36,429 nt of DNA, from contig JAJYFE010000035.1 of assembly GCA_021785435.1 (NCBI GenBank), positions 1 to 36,429 on the forward strand, given 5' to 3'. The translations under genes were made by a program, and so were the position numbers. Under the pieces are notes generated by a model that worked only from the letters and a program-made list of their open reading frames with translations, was not told where the DNA came from and made no database searches. This document shows positions 1-7,830 of the stretch, piece by piece (within the stretch, counting starts at the first letter, position 1; each line of letters opens with the position of its first letter). The DNA comes from Planctomycetota bacterium (GTDB lineage Bacteria; Planctomycetota; Phycisphaerae; WQYP01).

Positions 1-36
1 GAAGTTAGAAATTAGGAGTTAGAAGTCAGAAGCTAG
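1..36. repeat. 7-bp GAAGTTA-type repeat tract, left outer copy
   Basis: Degenerate units of GAAGTTA/GAAGTCA run from the first base of the window. The same unit recurs at 197-216 and, in inverted orientation, at 556-613, on either side of the four-helix-bundle gene. The tract probably extends left of the window. Seen directly. Confidence 0.7.
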
Positions 37-196
37 TGCATTGTCAAGCGGTAAATTTCTGGTTGGCGAAAGAGCCCCGGACGCGCCACCGAACCCGAAG
101 CACCGGGCTTTAGGTCGCCGGCGGCGACTCGCCCGCGGCGACCCGGTGAACGGCGGCGGACGGGGTACCCGAAAGCTACGTGGTGACAAAGCACTT
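37..196. other. Intergenic stretch with GTCGCC-type palindromes
   Basis: No gene is visible. Positions 113-150 hold runs of GTCGCC/GGCGAC words that can pair with each other, and 172-185 holds a weak copy of the ACGGCGAC-type repeat found elsewhere in the window. The phrase AAGCACCGGGCTTTAGG near 99-115 resembles sequence at 19757-19790 and 35928-35955. Confidence 0.4.
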
Positions 197-216
197 GTAG
201 TTAGAAGTTAGAAGCC
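197..216. repeat. 7-bp repeat tract, left inner copy
   Basis: Two to three units of TTAGAAG overlap the natural stop codon of the four-helix-bundle reading frame (TAA on the minus strand at 201-203). The last residues of that protein are therefore encoded by the repeat itself. Confidence 0.65.
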
Positions 217-555
217 GGGATGGCGCTGTGGTAGCCATTAAGCAGCCGGCCAACTTCTTCGCTTGACCTCCATACGGTTTCCTCTTCCATATAGCCCAAA
301 TCGTGGCCGAGGACCAGAAAATATCGGCACTTCTCCAGGGAACCTTCGACTAGGCGTTTGGTCCAATTTGGATTGCTTCCGAAAACCCTCCGCGATGTTC
401 GCCGGAACGTAAACGGCCGCGCGCCGCAACTGCGCGTTAAGCCTGTACCGCTCTGACCACGGAAAGCTTCGCCTCAAACTGTAAACCGGCAGCACGAACG
501 TATGCGCCTTCTGCCAAACGGTCAAATTCTGAAACGATCTCACCGGTCTCCGCAT
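201..555 (-). pseudogene. Four-helix-bundle (S23/IVP-type) protein, frameshifted
   Basis: The N-terminal half (start ATG 553-555) reads FQNLTVWQKAH, then QLRRAAVYVPANIAEGF, the signature of the four-helix-bundle family first described as the 23S rRNA intervening-sequence protein. Around 345-372 the frame is lost. The family's second half continues in the next frame as VEGSLEKCRYFLVLGHDLGY and runs to a TAA at 201-203. The open frame that continues from the ATG instead stops at 238 with a nonsense tail, giving 105 aa. The break is a 1- or 2-nt indel between KLDQT and VEGSLEK, possibly with a few lost codons. The function of the family is unknown; small proteins of this kind often sit between short direct repeats, as here. 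A sequencing error could mimic the frameshift. Confidence 0.75.
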
Positions 556-613
556 TCTAACTTCTGACTTCTGACTTCTAACTCCTAACTTCTGGCTTCT
601 CGCTGCTAACTTC
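556..613. repeat. 7-bp repeat tract, right copy (inverted)
   Basis: Units of TAACTTC/TGACTTC/TGGCTTC follow one another from immediately upstream of the four-helix-bundle start codon to the moxR stop codon (606-608). This is the inverse complement of the tracts at 1-36 and 197-216, so the small gene is enclosed by inverted arrays. Confidence 0.75.
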
Positions 614-1739
614 CAGCCGCCACCGCGTGCAAGGCTTCCTGCAGCAGCCGATCGATAATCTTATCACTGGTCATGCCGGCAGCTTCCGCACTGAACGTAG
701 TCAAAATGCGATGCCGCAGCACCGGATGGGCCACCTGCACAATATCATCGGTGGTGACGTGCATGCGCCCATTGAGAATCGCCCGGGCCTTGCCGGCTAA
801 GATCAGATAAATGCACGCCCGCGGCCCGGCGCCCCATTGCACCAGATCATTGATCCAGGTCGGTGATTCCTTTTGCCGCGGACGCGAAGCCCGCACCAGA
901 TCCCGGGCAAAGGTGTACACGTGATCCGCGGCGGGCACGCGCCGAACAATCTGTTGCAGATACAAGATCGTTTCACCGTCGAGCAGGCGGCTTAACGCCG
1001 GCTGGTAATGGGAGGTGGCCTGTTTCATGATCTGAATTTCTTCCTGCGGCTGGGGATAGTCCACCACGGTCATAAACATAAAGCGGTCAAGCTGTGCCTC
1101 CGGTAACGGATAGGTTCCCTCCTGCTCAATGGGATTTTGCGTGGCCAACACAAAAAACGGCTCCGGCAGGCTGTAGGTAATTTCACCGGCGGTGACGCGG
1201 TGCTCCTGCATGGCCTCCAATAAGGCGGCCTGGGTTTTCGGCGGCGTACGATTGATTTCATCGGCCAAAACGATGTTGGCGAAAATCGGCCCGCGCACGA
1301 AACGAAACGCCCGCTTGCCGGTGGTGTGGTCTTCCTCCAGCACGTCGGTGCCCGTGATATCGGACGGCATCAGGTCTGGCGTGAACTGCACCCGCTTAAA
1401 CTGCAGGTTCAGCACCTCGCTGAGCACCTTCACCAGCATGGTTTTGGCCAGCCCGGGCACCCCCACCAACAGCGCGTGGCCCTGGCAGAACATGGCCGTA
1501 AGTACCTGCTCAATCACTGCGTGCTGACCGACAATTATTTTACCGAGTTGTTCGCACATGGTGCGATACGCCTGGGCGAGCTTTTCCACCGCCTGGACGT
1601 CGGAAACAGCCACATGCGCACCCCGGGCGACAAACCCGGTAGCAGCGCCAGCGGGCGTAACCGCAGCGCCCGGCGCCGGCGGGGCCTGCCCGGGCGCTGC
1701 CAAGGCATCCTCAGAGAAACTACCCAGGAAGTTAGACAC
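606..1739 (-). CDS. MoxR-family AAA+ ATPase
   Basis: A 377-aa AAA+ ATPase of the MoxR group, which act as chaperone-like ATPases that usually work with VWA-domain and DUF58 partners. Visible motifs are Walker A GVPGLAKT (about residues 93-100), Walker B LADEIN (158-163), and the sensor/arginine-finger region ATQNPIEQEGTYPLPEAQLD near 199-218. The start is GTG at 1737-1739, with AGGAG about six bases upstream. Residues 1-45 are a low-complexity Ala/Pro extension not typical of the family. MoxR genes usually lead an operon with DUF58 and VWA genes; here the gene is followed only by the repeat tract and the broken four-helix-bundle gene, so it is an orphan in this window. The 3' end abuts the 7-bp repeat array, which may have replaced former downstream genes. 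Confidence 0.93.
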   Translation of the reverse strand: MSNFLGSFSEDALAAPGQAPPAPGAAVTPAGAATGFVARGAHVAVSDVQAVEKLAQAYRTMCEQLGKIIVGQHAVIEQVLTAMFCQGHALLVGVPGLAKTMLVKVLSEVLNLQFKRVQFTPDLMPSDITGTDVLEEDHTTGKRAFRFVRGPIFANIVLADEINRTPPKTQAALLEAMQEHRVTAGEITYSLPEPFFVLATQNPIEQEGTYPLPEAQLDRFMFMTVVDYPQPQEEIQIMKQATSHYQPALSRLLDGETILYLQQIVRRVPAADHVYTFARDLVRASRPRQKESPTWINDLVQWGAGPRACIYLILAGKARAILNGRMHVTTDDIVQVAHPVLRHRILTTFSAEAAGMTSDKIIDRLLQEALHAVAAGS

Positions 1740-1842
1740 AGAGACTCCTGCTAGACTGTACCGCTTACCGTTAACTCCTCTTTATTCTAACCGGAAGTGA
1801 CCTGGTGCATCCAAAGCGCCCGCCGCAGGGTCAAGCGCAGGC

Positions 1843-1871
1843 TTGAATAACGTGGTGGAGGCACTTAAAGT
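1843..1871 (+). promoter_or_regulatory. Candidate sigma-70 promoter of the ptsN-like gene
   Basis: TTGAAT (1843-1848), a 17-base spacer and TAAAGT (1866-1871) lie about 45 bases before the ATG at 1916. The region 1740-1915 separates two divergent genes and should also carry the moxR promoter. The match is moderate. Confidence 0.4.
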
Positions 1872-1915
1872 ATGCTTGGTTTGGGTGCAACTGCATCAAA
1901 ACTCAGGGGGATCCA

Positions 1916-2389
1916 ATGTTGCTGGCGGATATTCTCCAATCCAACCATGTTAAAGTGCCATTGGCCGCCATCGACAAAACGACGGCGATCAAAGAATTGG
2001 TGGAACTGCTGGCTAAAACGGGGGATATCCAGGACGTGCCACGCGTGTTGGACAGTGTTCTGCAACGCGAAGCGACGCGAACGACCGGGGTAGGCTACGG
2101 CCTGGCAATTCCGCACAGCAAATGTCCGGCTGCAACCCATTTAACCATGGCGGTGGGCAAGCCGGTTGAACCGATCGATTTTCAGTCCATTGACGGCCAG
2201 CCGGTATTTTTGATTGTGTTGCTGGTCAGTCCACCCAAGGAAACGGGGGCGCATATTCAAGCTTTGGCCAAGATCAGCCGCCTGATGACCCTGGAGTCCT
2301 TTCGGAGTAATCTGCGACAGTGCCCGACCAGCCAAGCGGTGTACGATGCCATTGTCGCGCAGGAAAAAAACCTGGCGGTAACGGTATAG
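1916..2389 (+). CDS. ptsN: PTS EIIA-like protein, nitrogen-PTS (PtsN) type
   Basis: A 157-aa PTS_EIIA_2 domain. The phosphorylatable histidine is in GYGLAIPHSK (His67), the family's signature. These proteins take phosphate from NPr/HPr; the PtsN branch acts as a regulator rather than in sugar uptake. No EIIB or EIIC partner is nearby, which favours a regulatory role. The ATG at 1916 follows a G-rich Shine-Dalgarno sequence (CAGGGGGAT). In-frame starts further upstream would add sequence not seen in the family. The next gene starts 14 bases after the stop, so the two are probably co-transcribed. It could equally be a EIIA-Fru-like stand-alone domain. Confidence 0.85.
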   Translation: MLLADILQSNHVKVPLAAIDKTTAIKELVELLAKTGDIQDVPRVLDSVLQREATRTTGVGYGLAIPHSKCPAATHLTMAVGKPVEPIDFQSIDGQPVFLIVLLVSPPKETGAHIQALAKISRLMTLESFRSNLRQCPTSQAVYDAIVAQEKNLAVTV

Positions 2390-2403
2390 GTCGCAAGGCT
2401 GAT

Positions 2404-2715
2404 ATGGCCAACTGTTATCGCTGGGACGGTAATACCCTTTGGCTGCAGGTAAAGGTGCACGCCGGGGCCAGGGCGTTTTCCTTAGGCCCAGTACTGGGCG
2501 ACGCCTTGCGCGTGAACGTGCGTGCGCCGGCCCGGGAAGGCCGGGCCACGGAAGAACTGCTCAAACGCCTGGCGGAGGAATTTGCCGTGCGACCCGCGGC
2601 GGTGCAACTGGTGCACGGCGCATTCCAGAGCCGCAAGCTGGTGCGAATCATGGCGCCGGGAAGATTACCCTCTGCGCTTCAACCCCCGCCACCGGCCGGG
2701 TGCCAGAGAAGGTGA
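2404..2715 (+). CDS. DUF167 (YggU) family protein
   Basis: A small protein of about 103 aa. The core, with LQVKVHAGARAF, then LRVNVRAPAREGRATEELL and a final SRKLVRI strand, matches the DUF167/YggU fold. In this family a conserved P-A-x-x-G-x-A-N segment is usual; here it appears as PAREGRATEEL with the Asn replaced. The biochemical role is unknown. The ATG at 2404 is chosen because the family begins just before the first strand, and it lies 14 bases after the ptsN-like stop. The last 15 residues are Pro-rich and run into intergenic-like sequence, so the original stop may have been lost. The fold is clear; the function is not. Confidence 0.8.
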   Translation: MANCYRWDGNTLWLQVKVHAGARAFSLGPVLGDALRVNVRAPAREGRATEELLKRLAEEFAVRPAAVQLVHGAFQSRKLVRIMAPGRLPSALQPPPPAGCQRR

Positions 2716-2799
2716 CTGGCCCCCATTAGCCCGAACGTTTCACCCCAGAGAACACAGAGGGCAGCGGAGGAACATATTTGACAGCCGCGTGGATCGCAA

Positions 2800-2850
2800 T
2801 CCCGCGGCCGTCGTGGCTACGCCCGTTACACGGCCGCGGGAGATTTTATG
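2800..2850 (+). terminator. Strong hairpin, probable terminator of the ptsN-like/DUF167 pair
   Basis: A perfect 12-bp inverted repeat (TCCCGCGGCCGT at 2800-2811 and its complement at 2830-2841) encloses an 18-base loop and is followed by GATTTTATG. The stem is long and GC-rich but the T run is only four bases. It could also be another dispersed palindrome. Confidence 0.5.
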
Positions 2851-2913
2851 GATTTCTTAGGTGTGACCGAGTGTTTGAACCAGAATATTTTGGATCTCTT
2901 TATTTCTCCGCAT

Positions 2914-3158
2914 CACAATCTCCGCGTTTCTTCGCGCCGTGCGAAGATTTTTTCCGTCGCAGGGATTCCGATGTTCGGCGGAGCGTTACCCCCGGCAAGC
3001 CGGGGGCTATATATTGCGGGGCGTTACCCCCGGCAAGGTCTCCAAAGGCGACTCCTCGATCCGCCGAAGGTCGCCGTGGGCGACTAAACTACTCCGCCTC
3101 CGTGCGGACCGGGGGCTATATATTTGGCCGCGGCGCGGTTTAGTCACCACGGCGACCC
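2914..3158 (+). repeat. Composite dispersed repeat element, copy A
   Basis: A block of about 245 bp with several hairpins: TTCGCGCCGTGCGAAG near 2933, CCCCCGGCAAGCCGGGGG near 2990-3008, two copies of CGGGGGCTATATATT (near 3001 and 3112), and two copies of the GTCGCC-type palindrome near 3069-3088 and 3138-3158. The same order of modules, including ACCCCGGCAAGG followed by CCAAAGGCGAC, occurs on the opposite strand at about 36050-36240. No coding capacity is credible. The rest of the 2716-3343 gap shows no gene. Confidence 0.75.
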
Positions 3159-3343
3159 GCGCCGGGATTTCTGGTGCTCTGTGGCTCGGTGGTGAAAAAT
3201 CCGGGTTAGCCGCCAGACGTGGACCACGATACCCGTCAATTCCAGTCGCACCCCCCATTCAATGGAGGAGCCAGACCCGCAGGTAACATGCTCCTTATGT
3301 TCCCCAATATCCGGCCACTGGCCACGGGTTACTGGGCGCAGCG

Positions 3344-3835
3344 TTAGAAAGCGACCCGTTCGAGAGTCACAAATTCCAGCGGTGGATGGTTGAGCTGCTC
3401 CACCTGGCGCCATTCCTGGCGGTTCCAGGATGGAAACCAGGTAAGCGTTTCCGTATCGGGCGGCGGCTCTTGAATATGCACAAAGGTTACCACCATGCGC
3501 TGGGTGAAAGGCAAAGCCAGGGCGTAGATTTCGGCGCCGCCGATAATGAATAGTTCCGTTTCGCCAGCCGCCTGGGCCGCGGCGATGGCCGTCCGGAGAT
3601 CGGCGAAGACTTCGACTCCGGTCGAGTCGGGCAATCCACGTCGGCTTAGCACGATATTGCGCCGACGCGGCAAGGGCCGACGCAGCGTGTCATAGGTCTT
3701 ACGCCCCATCAGAACCGTATGGCCAGTGGTAAGCCGGCGAAAGTGCCTTAAATCCTCCGGCATATGCCAAGGGAGCCGGCCGCCCGCGGCAATTAATCCC
3801 TGCGGCGTCATGGCCACGACAATGCTGATACGCAC
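3344..3835 (-). CDS. folA: Dihydrofolate reductase
   Basis: A 163-aa type-1 DHFR, which reduces dihydrofolate to tetrahydrofolate with NADPH. Seen in order: the N-terminal strand ISIVVAM, the substrate loop LPWHMPEDLRHF with acidic residue Asp28 aligned to the catalytic Asp27 of E. coli, the NADPH motif HTVLMGRKTYDTL, NIVLSRR, and the glycine pair in LFIIGGAEIYALAL. The length is normal for the family. The start is GTG at 3833-3835 with GGAG about ten bases upstream; the frame is closed just before it. The gene is divergent from nadD, and thymidylate synthase is not in view. Identification is secure. Confidence 0.95.
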   Translation of the reverse strand: MRISIVVAMTPQGLIAAGGRLPWHMPEDLRHFRRLTTGHTVLMGRKTYDTLRRPLPRRRNIVLSRRGLPDSTGVEVFADLRTAIAAAQAAGETELFIIGGAEIYALALPFTQRMVVTFVHIQEPPPDTETLTWFPSWNRQEWRQVEQLNHPPLEFVTLERVAF

Positions 3836-3883
3836 AAACGGCCTCTCCGCGCGCCTTTGAGCAAAAGCCGGCGCGGCTTTTAC

Positions 3884-3916
3884 ACTATACCCTGCGCGAG
3901 GTTGTGCTGCTACAAT
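3884..3916. promoter_or_regulatory. Divergent -10 boxes between folA and nadD
   Basis: TATAGT reads leftward at 3884-3889 (for folA) and TACAAT reads rightward at 3911-3916 (for nadD). Neither has a convincing -35 box. The rightward box lies only 11 bases before the nadD ATG, which would give a leader of a few bases at most. Confidence 0.4.
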
Positions 3917-3927
3917 GCCAGCGGTTT

Positions 3928-4533
3928 ATGGCGCATACGGTTTTATTCGGCGGCACGTTTGATCCCATCCATATTGGGCACGTGATTACTGCGCGCTGCG
4001 CCGCTGAGATACTGGGGGCAAATCGGGTGCTTTTTATTCCCGCCCAGGTTTCACCGCATAAGCCCGAGGCCCCGCCGACGGCGGATGGCCGGCATCGGCT
4101 GGCCATGGTGAAGTTGGCCGCCGAGGAGGACCCGCTTTTTGCGGCGTGCGATATCGAAGTGCACCGCCCCCCGCCAAGTTACACTATCGACACCGTCGAA
4201 ACGCTGCGCCAACAGCAACCCGGAGAAGAATTCACGCTGCTGCTCGGAGCCGACCAACTGCTGCGACTGGATGCCTGGCGGCGCGGGGCGGAACTGCTGG
4301 CCAGCGTAGGGGTGGCGGTGTTACCGCGGCCGGGGTATATCATCTCTCCCTGGCCGCCGCCGAACTTTCCGGATGATGTTTGGCAAAAAATCCGCCGCGG
4401 TGTGCTGGATACACCCGCCCTGGGCCTGTCATCACGCCTGATCCGTCAACGGATCAAATGTGGCCAGTCCATTCATTATCTAACGCCGCTGCCCGTGGAA
4501 GCGTACATTGTTCGCCACCGCCTGTACCGTTGA
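3928..4533 (+). CDS. nadD: Nicotinate-nucleotide adenylyltransferase
   Basis: About 201 aa. The enzyme joins nicotinate mononucleotide and ATP to make deamido-NAD. The N-terminal nucleotidyltransferase motif FGGTFDPIHIGH and the C-terminal SSRLIRQRI (the family's ISSTxIR equivalent) are both present, as is RVLFIPAQVSPHK. The ATG at 3928 is preferred over an in-frame GTG at 3904 because the family starts a few residues before the FGGTFDP strand and the -10-like TACAAT falls between the two. No Shine-Dalgarno sequence is visible, which fits a leaderless message. In many bacteria nadD neighbours rsfS or proB; here it stands alone. Confidence 0.95.
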   Translation: MAHTVLFGGTFDPIHIGHVITARCAAEILGANRVLFIPAQVSPHKPEAPPTADGRHRLAMVKLAAEEDPLFAACDIEVHRPPPSYTIDTVETLRQQQPGEEFTLLLGADQLLRLDAWRRGAELLASVGVAVLPRPGYIISPWPPPNFPDDVWQKIRRGVLDTPALGLSSRLIRQRIKCGQSIHYLTPLPVEAYIVRHRLYR

Positions 4534-4823
4534 CGGCGAGGTACGTGACGCATTCAGCGAGGGCGGGTACCAGGTCTTAAGCGCAGCGGCGATAGGGACA
4601 TCGCCGGCTATGTGGCGCCCCGGCGTGGAACGGGGCCCTGCGCAATACCATCAGCCAGGCGCCAAGCCAGCGCCCCGTAGCCACTCTCCACAGCCGTCTC
4701 GCCTTGCCAAGCGAAGCTTCCTCCGTCGCTGGGCGCCGGATTGGATCGGCGCGGTTCTGGCCGATTTCCCCAGGCGCCCGTTGGTGGGGCCCGGGGCGAA
4801 GCCATGGTTCTCGGGCGGCGCGC
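4534..4823. other. Intergenic gap with a dispersed palindrome
   Basis: No gene is seen between nadD and ftsK. Positions 4582-4610 carry a 29-bp repeat with core GGCGATGTCCCTATCGCC on the minus strand. It matches 27 of 29 bases with 8993-9021, where it is part of the coding sequence of the LacI-type regulator. Confidence 0.6.
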
Positions 4824-7322
4824 TTACGGCGGCTTTTCCTCTTCCGCGGCGGCGGAAGCGTTCTCCTCATCGGCGCCTTCACCGACGGATTCCGCTTGCG
4901 AAGCCTTCAGGGATTCCCACTCTTCCGGGGTGATCAGAACCTCGCTGGCCTGGCTGCCCTTATACGCCCCGACGATGCCCACCGCCCGCATCTGGTCGAT
5001 CAGGCGGCTGGCGCGGGAGTATCCGATGGTCAAACGCCGTTGCAACAAACTGACGGAGCCGCGCTTGGTTTCCAGGATGATCCGGACGGCGTCATCGAAC
5101 AGCGGATCTTTTTCCGCCTCGCCCAGGTTGCTCGGAGCGCCCAACTGCAGCAGTTCCGGGTGAAATTCCGGCTCCGCGATCTCTTTGAGAAATCCGCAGA
5201 CCCGCTTAATCTCGGCATCGTCGACAAAAGTTCCCTGCCCGCGCACCAGCGTGCCGCCGGTGGGCTTAAGCATCAGCAGGTCACCCTGGCCAAGCAGCAA
5301 CTCGCCGCCGGATTGATCCAGCATGATGCGCGAATCCAAGCGGGAACGCACCTGGAAACAAATCCGGCCCGGCATGTTCGATTTAATCAGCCCGGTGACC
5401 ACCTGCGCCTCCGGCCGCTGCGTGGCCAAAATTAAATGGATGCCCACCGCCCGGGCCTTTTGCGCGATGCGCACGATGTGGCCTTCCACTTCCTTGCTGG
5501 TCATCATCAGATCGGCCAACTCGTCGATGACGATGATAATGTAGGGCATATGGAAGGGAATGCGGGCTTCTTCGTCCGGCGTACTGGGCTGGAAGCGTTC
5601 CAGAATCTGCTCGCGCGTCAGACGGTTGAATTGCCGAATGTGCCGCACCGCAGCCTCGGCGAGCGTTTCATAACGCTCATCCATTTTTTGCGTGGCCCAC
5701 TCCAGCACGTTTTCCGCTTTACCCATCTCGTCGATAATCGGCGTCATCAGGTGGGGAATCTGCTTAAAATCCTGCATTTCCACCATTTTCGGATCAATCA
5801 TGATCAGTTTGACATGATCCGGGCGCTGCGTAAGCAACAAGGTCATGACGATGCAGCTGATGCACACGGATTTGCCGGAACCGGTGGTGCCGGCGATCAG
5901 CAGATGCGGCATCGTGGTAAGATCTTCAATCAGCGGATTGCCGGAGGCGTCCTTGCCCAGACACATGGGCAGCGCCATATGCGCCATGGCCGGATGGCCC
6001 AGTTGCATCAATTCCTTGAGCCGCACACGTTCCTTGTCGATATTGGGCACCTCCACCCCCATGGTGGACTTGCCGGGGATATTGTCAATCATCCGCACCG
6101 GTGGACTCATCAACGCGCGGGCGATATCCTTGGACAGGCTGCTGACTTGGGAGCTTTTCACGCCAGGCGCGAGTTCCAGTTCGTAGAGCGTGACCACCGG
6201 CCCGGTGTCGATCGCCACCACTTTCCCATCAATGCTGAAACTGGTCAGGCACGCCTCCAGCACCCGGGCTTTTTCGCGCACCCGGTCCTCCTGGCCATCG
6301 GTACTCAGCGGTTCAGGATCCGCCAGCAAATCCAGGTCGGGCAGGCGGTAATTACCTAAATCCTGCTTCTGGATGGGAGGCGGCTTAAACGGCAACATGG
6401 GATCCGCTGCGGGCGGTCGCGGCCGGCGAACCAGTACGGGCTGGGGCGCTGGCGGCACCGCGGGCCCCGCTCCGACCTCCAGCATCGATTCGGCCGGCGG
6501 AGCGGCCTGCGGCGGTTCCGGAGTTGGCGTCACCGGATGGGGCGTGGCGGCGACGGCGGCAACGCGGCCATGACGCGCATTAATCGCCGGCGGCACGGGC
6601 GCCATGGAAATATTTTTCCTTGGCTCCAGAGTATTCAGCCGCCCCCGCCCCGCCACCGGGGGTTTGCCAACGACCAACCACTTAAGCCCACGGAGCAAGC
6701 CAGCCCCGGCGAGCGTGATACCCGTACCGAGGCCACGCCCCATCCCATCGACCATTCGCCGGGTGGGCAGCTTTTCAGCGATCCGCCAGAGCAGGACCGG
6801 TATCAGCAACACCAGTTCGTCCGCCGCCAGCAGCAAACCGACGATCAAGGCCAGCGTCAGAATCAAGTAAGAACCGACGCCGGCGAATTCGCCTTTCAAA
6901 TAGTGTCCAATCGCCAGTCCGAGCAGGCCGCCCGGTCCCGATGGTAAACCGTAGCCGAGATCGGTCAGGTACGCCGCGCTGCTGATCACCGCGACCAGAA
7001 TCGCCCCGCCCAGCAGGCGGAAAATCATTTGCGTGACATTACCGCCGAAGGTCCAGATGAACAGCGTCGCGGCAAACATGGCGATCAGCGCCCACGTGCC
7101 CGGCCCGATATTATTGAGCAAAGCCCAGGCCAGGGAAGCACCGACCGGGCCACACCAATTCAAGGTTTGGCCGCCGAACGAGGGCGAGCTGGGCAATAAC
7201 GTGGCATCGGAGGCGTGAAACGACGCGATGGCCAGAGTCAGAAACAACCAGGCGGCCCACCCGATGGGCACCAGACAAAAGCGCAGCACTCTGCGGTGTC
7301 GGGCGGACTTCTTGTCAGCCAT
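4824..7322 (-). CDS. ftsK: FtsK/SpoIIIE-type DNA translocase
   Basis: An 832-aa septal DNA pump that moves chromosome ends at division. The N-terminus has about four membrane helices within residues 12-180, then a Pro/Ala-rich linker of about 150 residues. The motor has Walker A AGTTGSGKS (477-485), IMIDPK, and Walker B IIVIDELAD (597-605). The C-terminal gamma winged helix, which reads polar KOPS motifs, is visible as QRRLTIGYSRASRLIDQM near 757-774. The ATG at 7320-7322 is chosen for its AGGAAGG Shine-Dalgarno sequence; a longer frame starting at 7394 adds a sequence without family match. The tail after gamma is acidic and Ala-rich. The protein is somewhat longer than B. subtilis SpoIIIE (about 790 aa) and much shorter than E. 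coli FtsK. Confidence 0.95.
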   Translation of the reverse strand: MADKKSARHRRVLRFCLVPIGWAAWLFLTLAIASFHASDATLLPSSPSFGGQTLNWCGPVGASLAWALLNNIGPGTWALIAMFAATLFIWTFGGNVTQMIFRLLGGAILVAVISSAAYLTDLGYGLPSGPGGLLGLAIGHYLKGEFAGVGSYLILTLALIVGLLLAADELVLLIPVLLWRIAEKLPTRRMVDGMGRGLGTGITLAGAGLLRGLKWLVVGKPPVAGRGRLNTLEPRKNISMAPVPPAINARHGRVAAVAATPHPVTPTPEPPQAAPPAESMLEVGAGPAVPPAPQPVLVRRPRPPAADPMLPFKPPPIQKQDLGNYRLPDLDLLADPEPLSTDGQEDRVREKARVLEACLTSFSIDGKVVAIDTGPVVTLYELELAPGVKSSQVSSLSKDIARALMSPPVRMIDNIPGKSTMGVEVPNIDKERVRLKELMQLGHPAMAHMALPMCLGKDASGNPLIEDLTTMPHLLIAGTTGSGKSVCISCIVMTLLLTQRPDHVKLIMIDPKMVEMQDFKQIPHLMTPIIDEMGKAENVLEWATQKMDERYETLAEAAVRHIRQFNRLTREQILERFQPSTPDEEARIPFHMPYIIIVIDELADLMMTSKEVEGHIVRIAQKARAVGIHLILATQRPEAQVVTGLIKSNMPGRICFQVRSRLDSRIMLDQSGGELLLGQGDLLMLKPTGGTLVRGQGTFVDDAEIKRVCGFLKEIAEPEFHPELLQLGAPSNLGEAEKDPLFDDAVRIILETKRGSVSLLQRRLTIGYSRASRLIDQMRAVGIVGAYKGSQASEVLITPEEWESLKASQAESVGEGADEENASAAAEEEKPP

Positions 7323-7401
7323 GGCCAGCCTTCCTTGCCTTGCCGGAGCTTTCAGCGCTGGGCCGAAAGTTATCAGCGCTAGGGCGTTTAACAATTACGG
7401 C

Positions 7402-7407
7402 ATTATA
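7402..7407 (-). promoter_or_regulatory. Candidate -10 box of ftsK
   Basis: A perfect TATAAT on the minus strand, preceded by GG, lies about 80 bases before the ftsK start. The -35 region is weak. Confidence 0.35.
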
Positions 7408-7409
7408 CC

Positions 7410-7773
7410 GGCAGCAGGCGTTGGGAACACGCCGGGGGGGGGCCACACGGGGCTACGGAATACATGCGCTCCCCCTCGTAGCCCGGGGCGTCGCCCCCGG
7501 CGGCCAAACCGCGCGACGGGTGGAGGAGCGCCAGCTGCTCGGTCCCGTGAGCGGTTATCCGCTGCGTCCTGCCCGGACCAAAGCGCCATCCGGATGCGGT
7601 CGCGGCGGTGATGCCGGGTTCCTAATCACCCTCCTGCTGCCGGTACGGCCGCCCCAGCGTTATGCCGCAAAATCTTTTAGGCGCCCCACCACTTGCAGCG
7701 CGCCAGATCAGCCCTTGACCTCGCGGCCGAACTCCGCTATATTTGAACTGGTGATAAACCGGTGCTACACTAG
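7410..7773. other. Gene-free gap with a GC hairpin
   Basis: No gene is visible between the divergent ftsK and regulator genes. Positions 7484-7502 form a hairpin CCGGGG/CCCCGG, similar to the CCCCCGGC palindromes of the composite repeat at 2990 and 36150. Confidence 0.45.
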
Positions 7774-7802
7774 TTGACACGCGATGCGACGGCGTATATA
7801 CT
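7774..7802 (+). promoter_or_regulatory. Near-consensus sigma-70 promoter of the GntR/LacI regulator
   Basis: TTGACA at 7774-7779, a 17-base spacer and TATACT at 7797-7802. Transcription would start near 7809, leaving a leader of about 20 bases with TGAGGA (7817-7822) as ribosome site before the ATG at 7831. Confidence 0.8.
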
Positions 7803-7830
7803 TGTTGGTGTAGGCTTGAGGATTTCGGCA

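Noticed and set aside
5436-6359. Plus-strand open frame opposite ftsK
   Set aside because: His/Gln-rich antisense product of the ftsK motor domain; no start signal and no domain.
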